In this document: positions 49,034 to 56,830 of the stretch, one piece after another | Layout: the number at the start of each line of letters is the position of its first letter | Numbering within the stretch: position 1 is the stretch's first letter | Assembly (NCBI RefSeq): GCF_007747655.1 | Contig: NZ_CP036274.1 | Span: 6,200,001 to 6,264,000 of the forward strand | Source of the DNA: Anatilimnocola aggregata | GTDB taxonomy: Bacteria > Planctomycetota > Planctomycetia > Pirellulales > Pirellulaceae | Direction: 5' to 3' | Length of the DNA stretch: 64,000 bases | The notes under the pieces: generated by a model | Databases searched by the model: none | Told to the model about the DNA's origin: nothing | The model's input: the letters and a program-made list of their open reading frames with translations, nothing else | Program-made: the position numbers and the translations under genes

Positions 49034-49071
49034 ATTCGAGCCCAGGAAGTAGTTACTTCCTGGGCTCGAAT
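49034..49071 (+). terminator. Strong hairpin, 18-bp perfect stem, after the giant gene
   Basis: ATTCGAGCCCAGGAAGTA and its exact reverse complement flank GT. It is 39 bases after the stop codon and is followed by GATTTTC. This is the best terminator candidate for the 21.8-kb transcript, although the T-run is short. Confidence 0.75.
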
Positions 49072-49132
49072 GATTTTCAGTCAACGAAAGTGCGGCTCGA
49101 TTTGAGCTACTGCTGGCGTCCAGCAAAAAAAG

Positions 49133-49202
49133 AGCTACGGCTCCGGTCATCGAGACGATGGGGCAGTACCACCTCGATAGAGAGAGCCGCAGCTCCGTAG
49201 CT
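49133..49202. repeat. Nested palindromic element of about 70 bp
   Basis: Outer arms AGCTACGG (49133-49140) and CCGTAGCT (49195-49202) enclose inner arms ATCGAG (49149-49154) and CTCGAT (49173-49178). The right end repeats as CAGCTCCGTAGCTG followed by GGTTTT. It may be a dispersed REP-like element or a second terminator. Confidence 0.55.
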
Positions 49203-49529
49203 GGGTTTTGAATTGATTTCTTGCGTTCGGCAAATCAGGCATCACAAAATGCGGTATGGCTAATATCGGCCACAGAAATGGACTTTGTGCACTAAAGTCT
49301 GCGACTCGGACAACAGGATGTCACACCCCAGGTTAAGGAAGACGCTAAACCGGGTCTTAACTCTGAGAGTGCTAGCTACCCGGCCGATTCAGCGACAAAG
49401 AAGTGCGGCGCTAACGGGGCTATATAGTTCAAGTTCCCGAGATTCGTTGTTTTCGCTATATTCGGGCAATACGGAACGAATACTCTGTAGTCTCCCCGAA
49501 AACCCCTCCACCGCAGGCTGGTTGCAGTA

Positions 49530-51446
49530 ATGGCCAAGAAGCCGACCTCTGAGATGCCAAGTACAAGTTCTTCAAAAGATGTCACCGCGCGGGCGGGCAC
49601 CACCAGCGATAAAGCGAAGCATCATGATGGAGGCTGGCGGGAGACCATTGAGTCCCTGGCGATGGCGGTCATTCTGGCGCTACTCTTTAAGGGCTATGTG
49701 GCGGAAGCTTTCGTCATTCCCACGGGGTCGATGGCACCTACGTTGCAGGGGCGCCACAAAGATGTTAGCTGCCCCGAGTGCGGCTATCAGTTTCAAACAA
49801 CGGCGAGTGACGAAGTTGATCGAGCAGGGTTCTTAACCGGCAACCACGTTATTTCGGGCACCTGCCCGGTTTGTCGATTCACGCATACTTACGACCCACG
49901 GACAAATGCTAACGAAGGATCGTTTAGTGGCGATCGAATTATCGTCAGCAAGTTCGCCTATGAAATCGCCGAGCCGAAGCGTTGGGACGTGATTGTCTTC
50001 AAGTTTCCAGAGGACGCGGCACAAAACTACATTAAGCGGTTAGTCGGATTGCCGGGGGAGCAATTGCTCATATCGGGCGGGAATATATTTACTCGTCCAG
50101 CAGCCTCGGCCAGCGCAACTCCAACGATTGCCCGCAAGCCGCCGCACAAATTGACGGCGATGCTGCAGATCGTCGATGATTCCAGCCACATCCCAGAGTC
50201 GCTGCAAAAGATTGGGTGGCCGCCACGCTGGCGAGAATGGTCAGAGAACGGCACTGGCACTGATAATTGGAGTAGCGACGACGGGGGCAGGAGTTTCACG
50301 TGCAAGCCGGCGACCGAGACATCGTGGCTACGATACCGACACTTGACCCCAACCTACGCCGATTGGCAATCGATCACGGTTTCCAATCGACTTCCTCCCG
50401 ATGTTGCCCTGCGGAGAGGTCAACTCATTACCGATTTATACGCGTACAACACGTCGGTTTACATTGATGCCGGCGCGAGTGGGTGGGCTCCCGACCCGGG
50501 CTACTATCGGACACCACTAAACTCTCATGTCGATTACGACAGAGTGCCGGATCGGCTTAAATCGACCGATGGCCGAGAATTGCTGTACGATCCAAGTCTT
50601 GTCGGGCCCGGAATACCCTGCAGCGAAGAGTTCCTCGGCAACCACTGGGTCGATGATCTTGCACTGGAATGCCTGGCCGATATCAAAGATTCGCAAGGCA
50701 GCATTTCGCTCGATTTGGTGCGAGCAGGCGTGCATCAACGGTGCACGATTAACGTGCAGGACGGCAAGGCAACCCTGAGCCGGATGAATGCCGTGGGCAA
50801 AGCCCTGCCATTTGTCGATTCAGAGAAGAAAGAAATCTCGAACCCAACCGCCATGACGGCAGTGAAAGGTGCTGGTATTTATCGCCTGCGCCTGACGAAC
50901 TGCGACCACGAAGTCATGCTGTTCGTCAACGGCAAGCCAGTGAAGTTCGATCAGCCCACAACCTACGAATCGAATAAAGTCGTAGCGCCACAGTGGACGT
51001 CGCAAGACCCGCTCGATCTCGAGCCGGCAGCTGTCGGCACCAGTTGTTTGACGGCCAAAGTGTCACAGTTGCGAATATTTCGCGACAAGTACTACATCGC
51101 CATCAACTATCAGTCGAACAGCACGGCCGATTACACCACATTGCCACCACCACCACCCGGCGAACCTTTCTCCCTGCAACGGATTTTTGCCACGCCCGAA
51201 GAATGGCAAAGCAGCGGGTTGTTCGACCCGGCAAATCGTCGGCTGGCTGAGTTTACCCTGGAAGACGACGAGTTTTTTCCGATGGGTGACAATAGTCCCA
51301 GTAGTTCGGACGGCCGGTATTGGCATCCGGAGGATTATTTGACACGAGACTTGTTGATCGGCAAAGCGCTGGTCATCTATTGGCCGCATAGCTGGAATCG
51401 CCCAATGTTTTGGCCCAATTTCAAGCGAATGGGGCCGATTCGATAG
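49530..51446 (+). CDS. lepB: Signal peptidase I with zinc-ribbon and ~390-residue insertion
   Basis: 638 residues, versus 250-320 in typical enzymes. One membrane anchor (SLAMAVILALLFKGYVAEAF, about 42-61) precedes the catalytic Ser67 in PTGSMAPTLQG. A Cys4 ribbon (Cys81/84 and Cys112/115; CPECGYQF and CPVCRFTH) interrupts the fold. GDRIIVSKFAYEI and NYIKRLVGLPGE carry the catalytic Lys169. An insertion from about 190 to 580 looks partly like a LamG or jelly-roll domain (AGIYRLRLTNCDHEVMLFVN) before box E FFPMGDNSPSSSDGRYW. The enzyme cleaves signal peptides at the membrane. Such enlarged forms occur in planctomycetes; the role of the insert is not known. It lies just downstream of the giant surface gene and 57 bases before lptB. 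Confidence 0.93.
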   Translation: MAKKPTSEMPSTSSSKDVTARAGTTSDKAKHHDGGWRETIESLAMAVILALLFKGYVAEAFVIPTGSMAPTLQGRHKDVSCPECGYQFQTTASDEVDRAGFLTGNHVISGTCPVCRFTHTYDPRTNANEGSFSGDRIIVSKFAYEIAEPKRWDVIVFKFPEDAAQNYIKRLVGLPGEQLLISGGNIFTRPAASASATPTIARKPPHKLTAMLQIVDDSSHIPESLQKIGWPPRWREWSENGTGTDNWSSDDGGRSFTCKPATETSWLRYRHLTPTYADWQSITVSNRLPPDVALRRGQLITDLYAYNTSVYIDAGASGWAPDPGYYRTPLNSHVDYDRVPDRLKSTDGRELLYDPSLVGPGIPCSEEFLGNHWVDDLALECLADIKDSQGSISLDLVRAGVHQRCTINVQDGKATLSRMNAVGKALPFVDSEKKEISNPTAMTAVKGAGIYRLRLTNCDHEVMLFVNGKPVKFDQPTTYESNKVVAPQWTSQDPLDLEPAAVGTSCLTAKVSQLRIFRDKYYIAINYQSNSTADYTTLPPPPPGEPFSLQRIFATPEEWQSSGLFDPANRRLAEFTLEDDEFFPMGDNSPSSSDGRYWHPEDYLTRDLLIGKALVIYWPHSWNRPMFWPNFKRMGPIR

Positions 51447-51503
51447 CTGGTGGAGCCTCGCCTCGCGCCAATTGTTCAATAGTCGCGTTATGGAGAACGC
51501 CCG

Positions 51504-52334
51504 ATGCCGATTTTGGAATCTCATGGATTGGTCAAGGCTTATGGTCGGCGTCGCGTCGTCGATGGCGTGAGTTTTGAGGTCGATGCCGCTGAGGTTGTTG
51601 GTCTGCTGGGACCAAATGGTGCCGGTAAGACAACCAGCTTTCGCATGACATGCGGCATGGTTGATCCCGATGCCGGGCAGGTCATTCTCAATGGCATCGA
51701 TGTCACCCGCTGGCCCATGTATCGGCGGGCCAAAGATGGCGGCATGGGCTATCTCGCGCAAGAGTCCAGCGTCTTTCGCAAACTCAGCGTCGAACAGAAC
51801 CTCTTAGCCGTCATGGAACTGCTGGGGATGGACCGCCGAGCGCGCAAGCTCCGCTGCGATGAACTGCTCGAACAATTCAAGATTACGCACATTCGCAAGA
51901 GCAATGCAGCCAGGCTTTCAGGCGGTGAACGGCGGCGATTGGAAATCGCCCGCTGCTTGATCAGCGAACCCGAAATCATCCTGCTCGATGAGCCATTTAC
52001 CGGCATCGACCCCGTCACGATCCAAAGTATTCAGGGAGTGATTCGCGAACTCAAAGGTCGCGGCATTTCGATCCTCATCACCGACCACCAGGTGCGCGAG
52101 ACATTACAAATCACGGATCGAAGTTACGTCGTCCATCAAGGGCGAGTTCTCTGCCATGGCACACCCGCACAGGTGCTCGCTAATCCCGAAGCTCGACAAC
52201 GGTACTTTGGTGACGCGATGGACTTCGGCACGCCGGGACCACCTCGTCCGCACATTGGCGAAGAAAGTTTACGCCGTCGAACCGTTCGCCACGATCTACA
52301 TAACGATGACACGCTCGATGAAGATGCGGCGTAG
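51504..52334 (+). CDS. lptB: LPS export ABC transporter ATP-binding protein
   Basis: 276 residues. Cytoplasmic ATPase that powers lipopolysaccharide transport with LptFG. Walker A GPNGAGKTT at 36-44, Q-loop GYLAQESSVFRKLSVEQNLL typical of LptB, signature LSGGERRRLEIARCL, Walker B IILLDEPFTGIDP and switch His in ITDHQVRETL are all intact. The motif SSVFRKLSVEQNL and the 'DHQVRETL' switch distinguish LptB from other ABC ATPases. A tail of about 35 residues beyond RYFGDAMDFG is extra. GGAGAA precedes ATG 51504. LptFG and LptC are not in the window. It implies an LPS-like outer membrane. Confidence 0.93.
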   Translation: MPILESHGLVKAYGRRRVVDGVSFEVDAAEVVGLLGPNGAGKTTSFRMTCGMVDPDAGQVILNGIDVTRWPMYRRAKDGGMGYLAQESSVFRKLSVEQNLLAVMELLGMDRRARKLRCDELLEQFKITHIRKSNAARLSGGERRRLEIARCLISEPEIILLDEPFTGIDPVTIQSIQGVIRELKGRGISILITDHQVRETLQITDRSYVVHQGRVLCHGTPAQVLANPEARQRYFGDAMDFGTPGPPRPHIGEESLRRRTVRHDLHNDDTLDEDAA

Positions 52335-52506
52335 TTCCGCGGGCTATTTCGCGATTATCGACCGCGGTTTAGCACCATCGACATAGTGGAAAACTGCTCC
52401 GCGGCAGGCCGCAAGCGACTTGAGGCCACAATCTTGCGTTGAACGGAACGCATTCGCAACCTATAATCCTCCGGAGTCGTGTGTCGCGGCGTGCAGGAGC
52501 GGGGGC

Positions 52507-54225
52507 GTGAGCGGCAAGCCAAAAATTCTATATGTTGCAGGTGAATCGGACGAATTGCCCGATTCTATCAGTTCGTCTTGTGACGTCGTGGAAGTCCACA
52601 ACGCCCTGCGTGCCTTAGCCCGTGTGACTCGGGAAGCCTTCGACGGTATCTACGTGTCTGCTCCTCGCTTTACCGAAGCTTTGCGTCTCGGCCGATTGCT
52701 GGAGAATGACCGCATCCTGGAAGGAATGCCCGATGCCATGGCCTTGCTCGATAGCGAGTGCATTGTCCTCTGGGCCAACGAACGGTTGCGTCACTGGACG
52801 AACCGCGGCAATATCGTCGGCGAACACTTTTTCGCCGCGCTCGGCAATCCAGAAATCGTTGGCACCGAAGCGTCCCCCTTGCGAGCCGCGCTCCGCACGG
52901 GTCATCCCGTTAGTTCGCTGCTGCGGACAACCGATAGTCGCTACTTCCATCTGCACGCAGCGCCAATTTCCGATCCCGAAGAGAAAACCAAGAACCTCGT
53001 CGTCACCGTTCGCGACGTCACAGTCGAGACGCAGCAACGGCACAAACTCAGTGCCATTCAAGATGCCGGCCGCCAACTGGCCGATATGAAGCCCGACGAA
53101 ATCTTTGAGATGTCGGTCGAAGAGCGGGTCGAATTGCTGAAGTGCAACATTCTCCATTGCATTCAGGACCTGCTGAAATTCGACGTCGTCGAAATTCGCG
53201 TGGTCGATCAAAAAACCAAACAACTCATCCCGCTGCTCGAAGTGGGCATGGATCCCGAAGCTTCGCAGCGCGTGTTGCACGTCGGCAAAGAGAAGAACGG
53301 TGTGACCGGGTTCGTGGCAGCCACGGGCAAAAGTTACTTGTGCGAAGACACGGCCAACGACCGCCTTTATCTGCAAGGTGTGCAGGGTGCGAAGAGCAGC
53401 CTGACGGTGCCGCTCAAGATGCACGGCGTAGTGATCGGCACTTTCAATGTCGAAAGTCCGCAGCCGCGGGCCTTCACCGATAGCGACCTGCAATTTCTCG
53501 AAATTTTCTGTCGCGACGTGGCAATGTCGCTCAATACGCTCGATCTGCTCGCCGCCCAGCGGGCGAATGCGGCACAAGAGAGCGTCGAGTTGATCCACCG
53601 CGAAGTGGCTCTCCCCATCGATGCGATCCTTAACGATGCCACGATGGTTGCCCAGCAATACAACGGAGCCGATCAGGCCGTTGCCGATCGTTTGAACGAC
53701 ATTGTCAACCGTGCTCGCGAGATTAAGGCCGTCATTCAGCAGGTCGGTCGCAAGATGGCCCCGGCCGAGGCGATTCCTGCCAGTGTGGTGAGTGGTGATG
53801 ATCGACCCAAACTCCGGGGCCGGCGCGTGCTGGTGGTCGATAGCGAACCCGCTGTCCGCACCAGTGCCCACTGCTTGCTTGAAAAATATGGCTGCGTGGT
53901 CGAGACTGCCCAGCGCGGAGACGAAGCAGAATCGCTCTATCAGCACAGCTTGCGCGATTCGCGCTATGACGTCGTCCTCACCGGCATCAAACTCCCTGAT
54001 ATGTCGGGCTACGACCTGATGATGCGGCTCAAACGTATGATTCATCCTGTCCCCCTGATTCTGATGAGCGAGTTCGGTTGGGACGAAGGTCATACCCTCG
54101 TCAAAGCTCGCCTCGCTGGTCTCCACAATCGCGGCATCTTGATCAAGCCGTTCATTCTCAAGCAGTTGCTCGATACCGTCGAAACGATCATCGACTGGTC
54201 GAACGAGCCTGGCAGCCAAGCCTAG
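52507..54225 (+). CDS. PAS-GAF signalling protein with helical pseudo-DHp and degenerate receiver
   Basis: 572 residues from GTG 52507, set by AGGAGCGGGG just upstream. An N-terminal receiver-like segment (1-75, PKILYVAGESDELPDS) precedes a PAS domain (75-180, ILEGMPDAMALLDSECIVLW), a GAF domain (200-370, KNGVTGFVAATGKSYLCEDT), a helical segment with HREVALPIDAIL resembling a kinase DHp, and a C-terminal receiver (438-560). No HATPase domain is present. In the last receiver the phosphoacceptor position is Gly493 (VVLTGIKLPDMSGYD), while the Lys (LIKPF) is kept, so phosphorylation is not expected. It is likely a sensor scaffold. It ends 2 bases before the next gene. Confidence 0.8.
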   Translation: MSGKPKILYVAGESDELPDSISSSCDVVEVHNALRALARVTREAFDGIYVSAPRFTEALRLGRLLENDRILEGMPDAMALLDSECIVLWANERLRHWTNRGNIVGEHFFAALGNPEIVGTEASPLRAALRTGHPVSSLLRTTDSRYFHLHAAPISDPEEKTKNLVVTVRDVTVETQQRHKLSAIQDAGRQLADMKPDEIFEMSVEERVELLKCNILHCIQDLLKFDVVEIRVVDQKTKQLIPLLEVGMDPEASQRVLHVGKEKNGVTGFVAATGKSYLCEDTANDRLYLQGVQGAKSSLTVPLKMHGVVIGTFNVESPQPRAFTDSDLQFLEIFCRDVAMSLNTLDLLAAQRANAAQESVELIHREVALPIDAILNDATMVAQQYNGADQAVADRLNDIVNRAREIKAVIQQVGRKMAPAEAIPASVVSGDDRPKLRGRRVLVVDSEPAVRTSAHCLLEKYGCVVETAQRGDEAESLYQHSLRDSRYDVVLTGIKLPDMSGYDLMMRLKRMIHPVPLILMSEFGWDEGHTLVKARLAGLHNRGILIKPFILKQLLDTVETIIDWSNEPGSQA

Positions 54226-54227
54226 CG

Positions 54228-55421
54228 ATGCTCCGCATGGAACTCGCCCTCTTCTGGCTTCTCCTTCCCTTTGCGGTGCTCGGCCACTTCGCGTCCGCCA
54301 TCTGGCTCTTCAATCGCTTGCATGCCGAAGTGTGGCCCTATCGCTTCCGGCAAGTGCTCGAACGACTGCTGTTTCTCGCCTCATTAACGGTGCCCGTGCT
54401 CATTGCCCTGCAATTGCCGGTGCTATCGTCCCTGATCACGCTTTCAGCGGAACAGCGGCAACAACTCCCCTGGTTCAACCTCCTCACGTTCGGCTATCTC
54501 TGCTTTACCCTGGTGGCTTGCCTGCTGATTGTGCCGTGGTGGCTCGTTCCCAAATTGCGATATCGCGTTCCCAGTGAACTGGTGAGGAACGAGACCCAGA
54601 GGTTGGATCTGGGCCAGCAGCTGCCGGGAATCTCGGTGCAGGGTGTGTTCCCTCGACTCTGTGCTTCGCTGCCGGGTAATCAGGTACTTCACCTTCATGT
54701 TCAAACCAAGACCCTGCGACTGCCGAACTTACCTCGTCGACTCGCTGGCCTGAAAATCGCCCACCTCACCGACATCCACCTGACGGGTAAAATCTCGCGG
54801 GACTATTTTGCCGAAATCATCCGGCGGACCAACGATCTGCAGCCCGATTTGATTGCTCTCACTGGCGATATCGCAGAGCGAACCAGGTGCCTGCCTTGGA
54901 TCCAACCCTTGTTCGGCGCGTTGCAGGCCCCGCTCGGCAAGTTCTTCATCTTTGGCAACCACGACTTTCTCCTGCCCGATACCAACTTGCTGCTGGAAGA
55001 AATGCGAGCGAGCGGCTTTGTCGATCTAGGGGGCGATTGCCAGCGGCTGAACATTCGAGATACTCCGGTCTTAATCGCCGGGAACGAACTCCCCTGGCAA
55101 GGACCAGCGCCGGAGGTTCCGCCACGCATTCCCGACTCACCCTCGCCTGAGTTCCGGCTACTCCTTGCTCACACACCGGACCTATTTTCTTGGGCGCAGT
55201 CGCATCAGTTCGATCTAATGCTTGCCGGGCACAATCACGGCGGGCAAATTCGCTTTCCGCTCATTGGTCCGCTCATCTCACCCAGCAGGTTCGGCGTCCG
55301 CTATGCGGCCGGCGTCTTCCGCGAAGGCCCGACTTTCCTGCACGTTGGCCGCGGCATCAGCGGCGAACATCTCCTGCGGTTCAACTGCCCTCCCGAACTC
55401 ACACTTTTGGTGCTGGAATAA
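54228..55421 (+). CDS. Membrane metallophosphoesterase
   Basis: 397 residues from ATG 54228 (a second ATG is at 54237). Three membrane segments in the first 110 residues (WLLLPFAVLGHFASAIWLF, LLFLASLTVPVLIALQL, FGYLCFTLVACLLIVPWWL) anchor a calcineurin-like phosphoesterase. Metal motifs are in order: AHLTDIHLTG, ALTGDIAER, FGNHDFLL, LLLAHTPD and LAGHNHGGQI. The YkuE/UDP-2,3-diacylglucosamine-hydrolase-like group fits, but the substrate cannot be fixed. It is 2 bases after the sensor gene, so probably translationally coupled to it. The gene order lptB, sensor, phosphoesterase hints at envelope lipid metabolism (inference). Confidence 0.85.
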   Translation: MLRMELALFWLLLPFAVLGHFASAIWLFNRLHAEVWPYRFRQVLERLLFLASLTVPVLIALQLPVLSSLITLSAEQRQQLPWFNLLTFGYLCFTLVACLLIVPWWLVPKLRYRVPSELVRNETQRLDLGQQLPGISVQGVFPRLCASLPGNQVLHLHVQTKTLRLPNLPRRLAGLKIAHLTDIHLTGKISRDYFAEIIRRTNDLQPDLIALTGDIAERTRCLPWIQPLFGALQAPLGKFFIFGNHDFLLPDTNLLLEEMRASGFVDLGGDCQRLNIRDTPVLIAGNELPWQGPAPEVPPRIPDSPSPEFRLLLAHTPDLFSWAQSHQFDLMLAGHNHGGQIRFPLIGPLISPSRFGVRYAAGVFREGPTFLHVGRGISGEHLLRFNCPPELTLLVLE

Positions 55422-56209
55422 CCTGGACCCGCCACGGGCCGAACTCGCATGCAGGAAATTTCCATCATTGGCAATGATCGCGCAAATTTCCGCCAGCTCG
55501 CAAATCGTTCCATAAGTTGAACTTCGGCATTCCGCTGCGAGCGTAAGTCCTTACCCAGACCAGGAAACTTCGTGATTCAATTTCCGGATTGCCGAGTTTG
55601 CTGGTCGGCTAGAAACAAAGGGCCTGTTCAAACCTGTTGCTGAACAGCCCCGGGAATTCGCGGCGTTGGCGGTTAGCGGCGCGGTAAGTGACTGGAAATA
55701 AACATGTTGCAAGGCAAACTAGAGCCGTAGTTGCGGCGTCACAGTTCAGGAAATCGCCCCTGTTCTAGGCGTGCGCAAAACAGGAAATGCAGGCGGGAAG
55801 ACGGCGGTCGAGCAAGAGTACGAAACCGAAATCAGAAGTTGCCTGCCAGCAAAAATCGGTTCGTCAATTTTCAGATTATTTGGGAAACCTGATTTTCCGT
55901 GACCAGACTAGTCAAACGTCTTTCGTATGTTTCTTTAGTCAGCTGATTCAGTGCAGCTGGCGAGCAAGGTCGCTCGGTAAGAGTTACCAAGCCTCTTGCC
56001 AAACTTTCACCCGTATTGTAAATTTGTACACTAGTTCGGATCGGTCGATGAGCCCTGTCGATTCCACTGAAAGCAAGGACTGGCAACAGGTTACGACAAT
56101 CACTGTTGCTTTGGCTTTCGTTTTGGCACGGTCCGTGCATTAAGACCGTCTCGCTCATCTTCCCCCGCATTCGCAAACGTAGTTTCTCATCATCGCAAAG
56201 GAGTGTGAC
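55422..56209. other. Noncoding gap before csrA
   Basis: About 790 bases. A hairpin with a 7-bp stem plus three outer G-C pairs lies at 55620-55651 (GGGCCTGTTCA / TGAACAGCCCC, one mismatch), and a 13-bp palindrome GCACGGTCCGTGC at 56126-56138, 72 bases before csrA. A short open frame at 55787-56143 does not look coding. The size suggests a regulated leader or a small RNA, unproven. Confidence 0.5.
56126..56138. promoter_or_regulatory. Operator-like palindrome upstream of csrA
   Basis: GCACGG, one central T, CCGTGC: perfect 6-bp arms, 72 bases before the csrA start. It could be a transcription-factor site or a small hairpin in the csrA leader. Confidence 0.35.
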
Positions 56210-56566
56210 ATGCTTGTTTTAACTCGGAAGCTTCAAGAACGGATCTGCATCGGCAACGACATCACCGTAACGGTGCTGCGTGTTAAGGGGCAACAAGTTC
56301 GCATCGGCATTGAAGCGCCGCGCGACGTTCGGGTCATTCGTGGCGAATTGCCTCCGAATGCTACTCACCGTGAAGAGCCAGCCATGGCTGACGACCAGGT
56401 CGTCGCGCCCCTGACGCTCGACATTGATGTCTCGCAGCTGCTCGAAGATTCGGAAGCTGAAACCGCCGATGCCGAGGAAACCAGCACGGTGGTCTTTGGT
56501 CGTGGTCGCCCGCTCGCCATGAAGCAATTCGTCCGCAGTGTGCTGGAAAGCGCGCTTGCGAAGTAA
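56210..56566 (+). CDS. csrA: Carbon storage regulator CsrA with long C-terminal extension
   Basis: 118 residues; the conserved CsrA core is residues 1-50 ([20 protein letters not shown], then [20 protein letters not shown]), with the RNA-binding residues Leu4, Arg6 and Arg44 (VRVIRGEL) intact. CsrA binds GGA in mRNA leaders and controls translation and decay. Typical CsrA proteins are about 60-75 residues; here an acidic tail ([20 protein letters not shown]) and a final basic helix ([14 protein letters not shown]) add about 55. AAAGGAG lies just before ATG 56210 and includes a GGA, compatible with autoregulation. No flagellar or fliW gene is adjacent. Confidence 0.95.
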   Translation: MLVLTRKLQERICIGNDITVTVLRVKGQQVRIGIEAPRDVRVIRGELPPNATHREEPAMADDQVVAPLTLDIDVSQLLEDSEAETADAEETSTVVFGRGRPLAMKQFVRSVLESALAK

Positions 56567-56569
56567 TAA

Positions 56570-56583
56570 CCGGCCCGCGCCGG
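56570..56583 (+). terminator. Short GC hairpin after csrA
   Basis: CCGGC and GCCGG around a CCGC loop, 4 bases after the csrA stop. The stem is short and there is no T-run, so this is a weak candidate. Confidence 0.35.
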
Positions 56584-56830
56584 GAAACTTCCGAAATCGT
56601 TTCCCAGCGCAAGCTTTTGGAACAGAAATCATTGCCACTGGCAGCCTGGCCAGTGCCGACGCACTTAGGAAATCGCACGGAGGCGATTTCGCGCCGCAAA
56701 CTCGGCGCATCTTTCCCAGCTTTGCTGCCCCGCACCTTCGGTTCAAGTCCTTCCGGCAGAATCTCCGATAGGTCTTAACAGCGGTACCATCGGGGGCCCG
56801 CGCGCTCGGGGGGAATTCTGGGGCTGGACC

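Larger units (their letters stand above)
48995..49529. other. Noncoding gap after the giant gene
   Basis: About 535 bases without a gene. It holds a perfect 18-bp inverted repeat (49034-49071) and a nested palindromic element (49133-49202), both listed. The last 300 bases before the signal peptidase gene show nothing distinct. Confidence 0.6.

Noticed and set aside
52615-54219. A 534-codon antisense frame under the PAS-GAF gene
   Set aside because: The sense strand encodes recognisable PAS, GAF and receiver domains; the antisense product has no family features.
55787-56143. A 118-codon open frame upstream of csrA
   Set aside because: Composition is not protein-like and there is no ribosome site; the region fits a leader better.
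56738-56765. GGTTCAAGTCC, resembling a tRNA T-loop
   Set aside because: Flanking bases do not form a T-stem, and no cloverleaf or CCA end is present.
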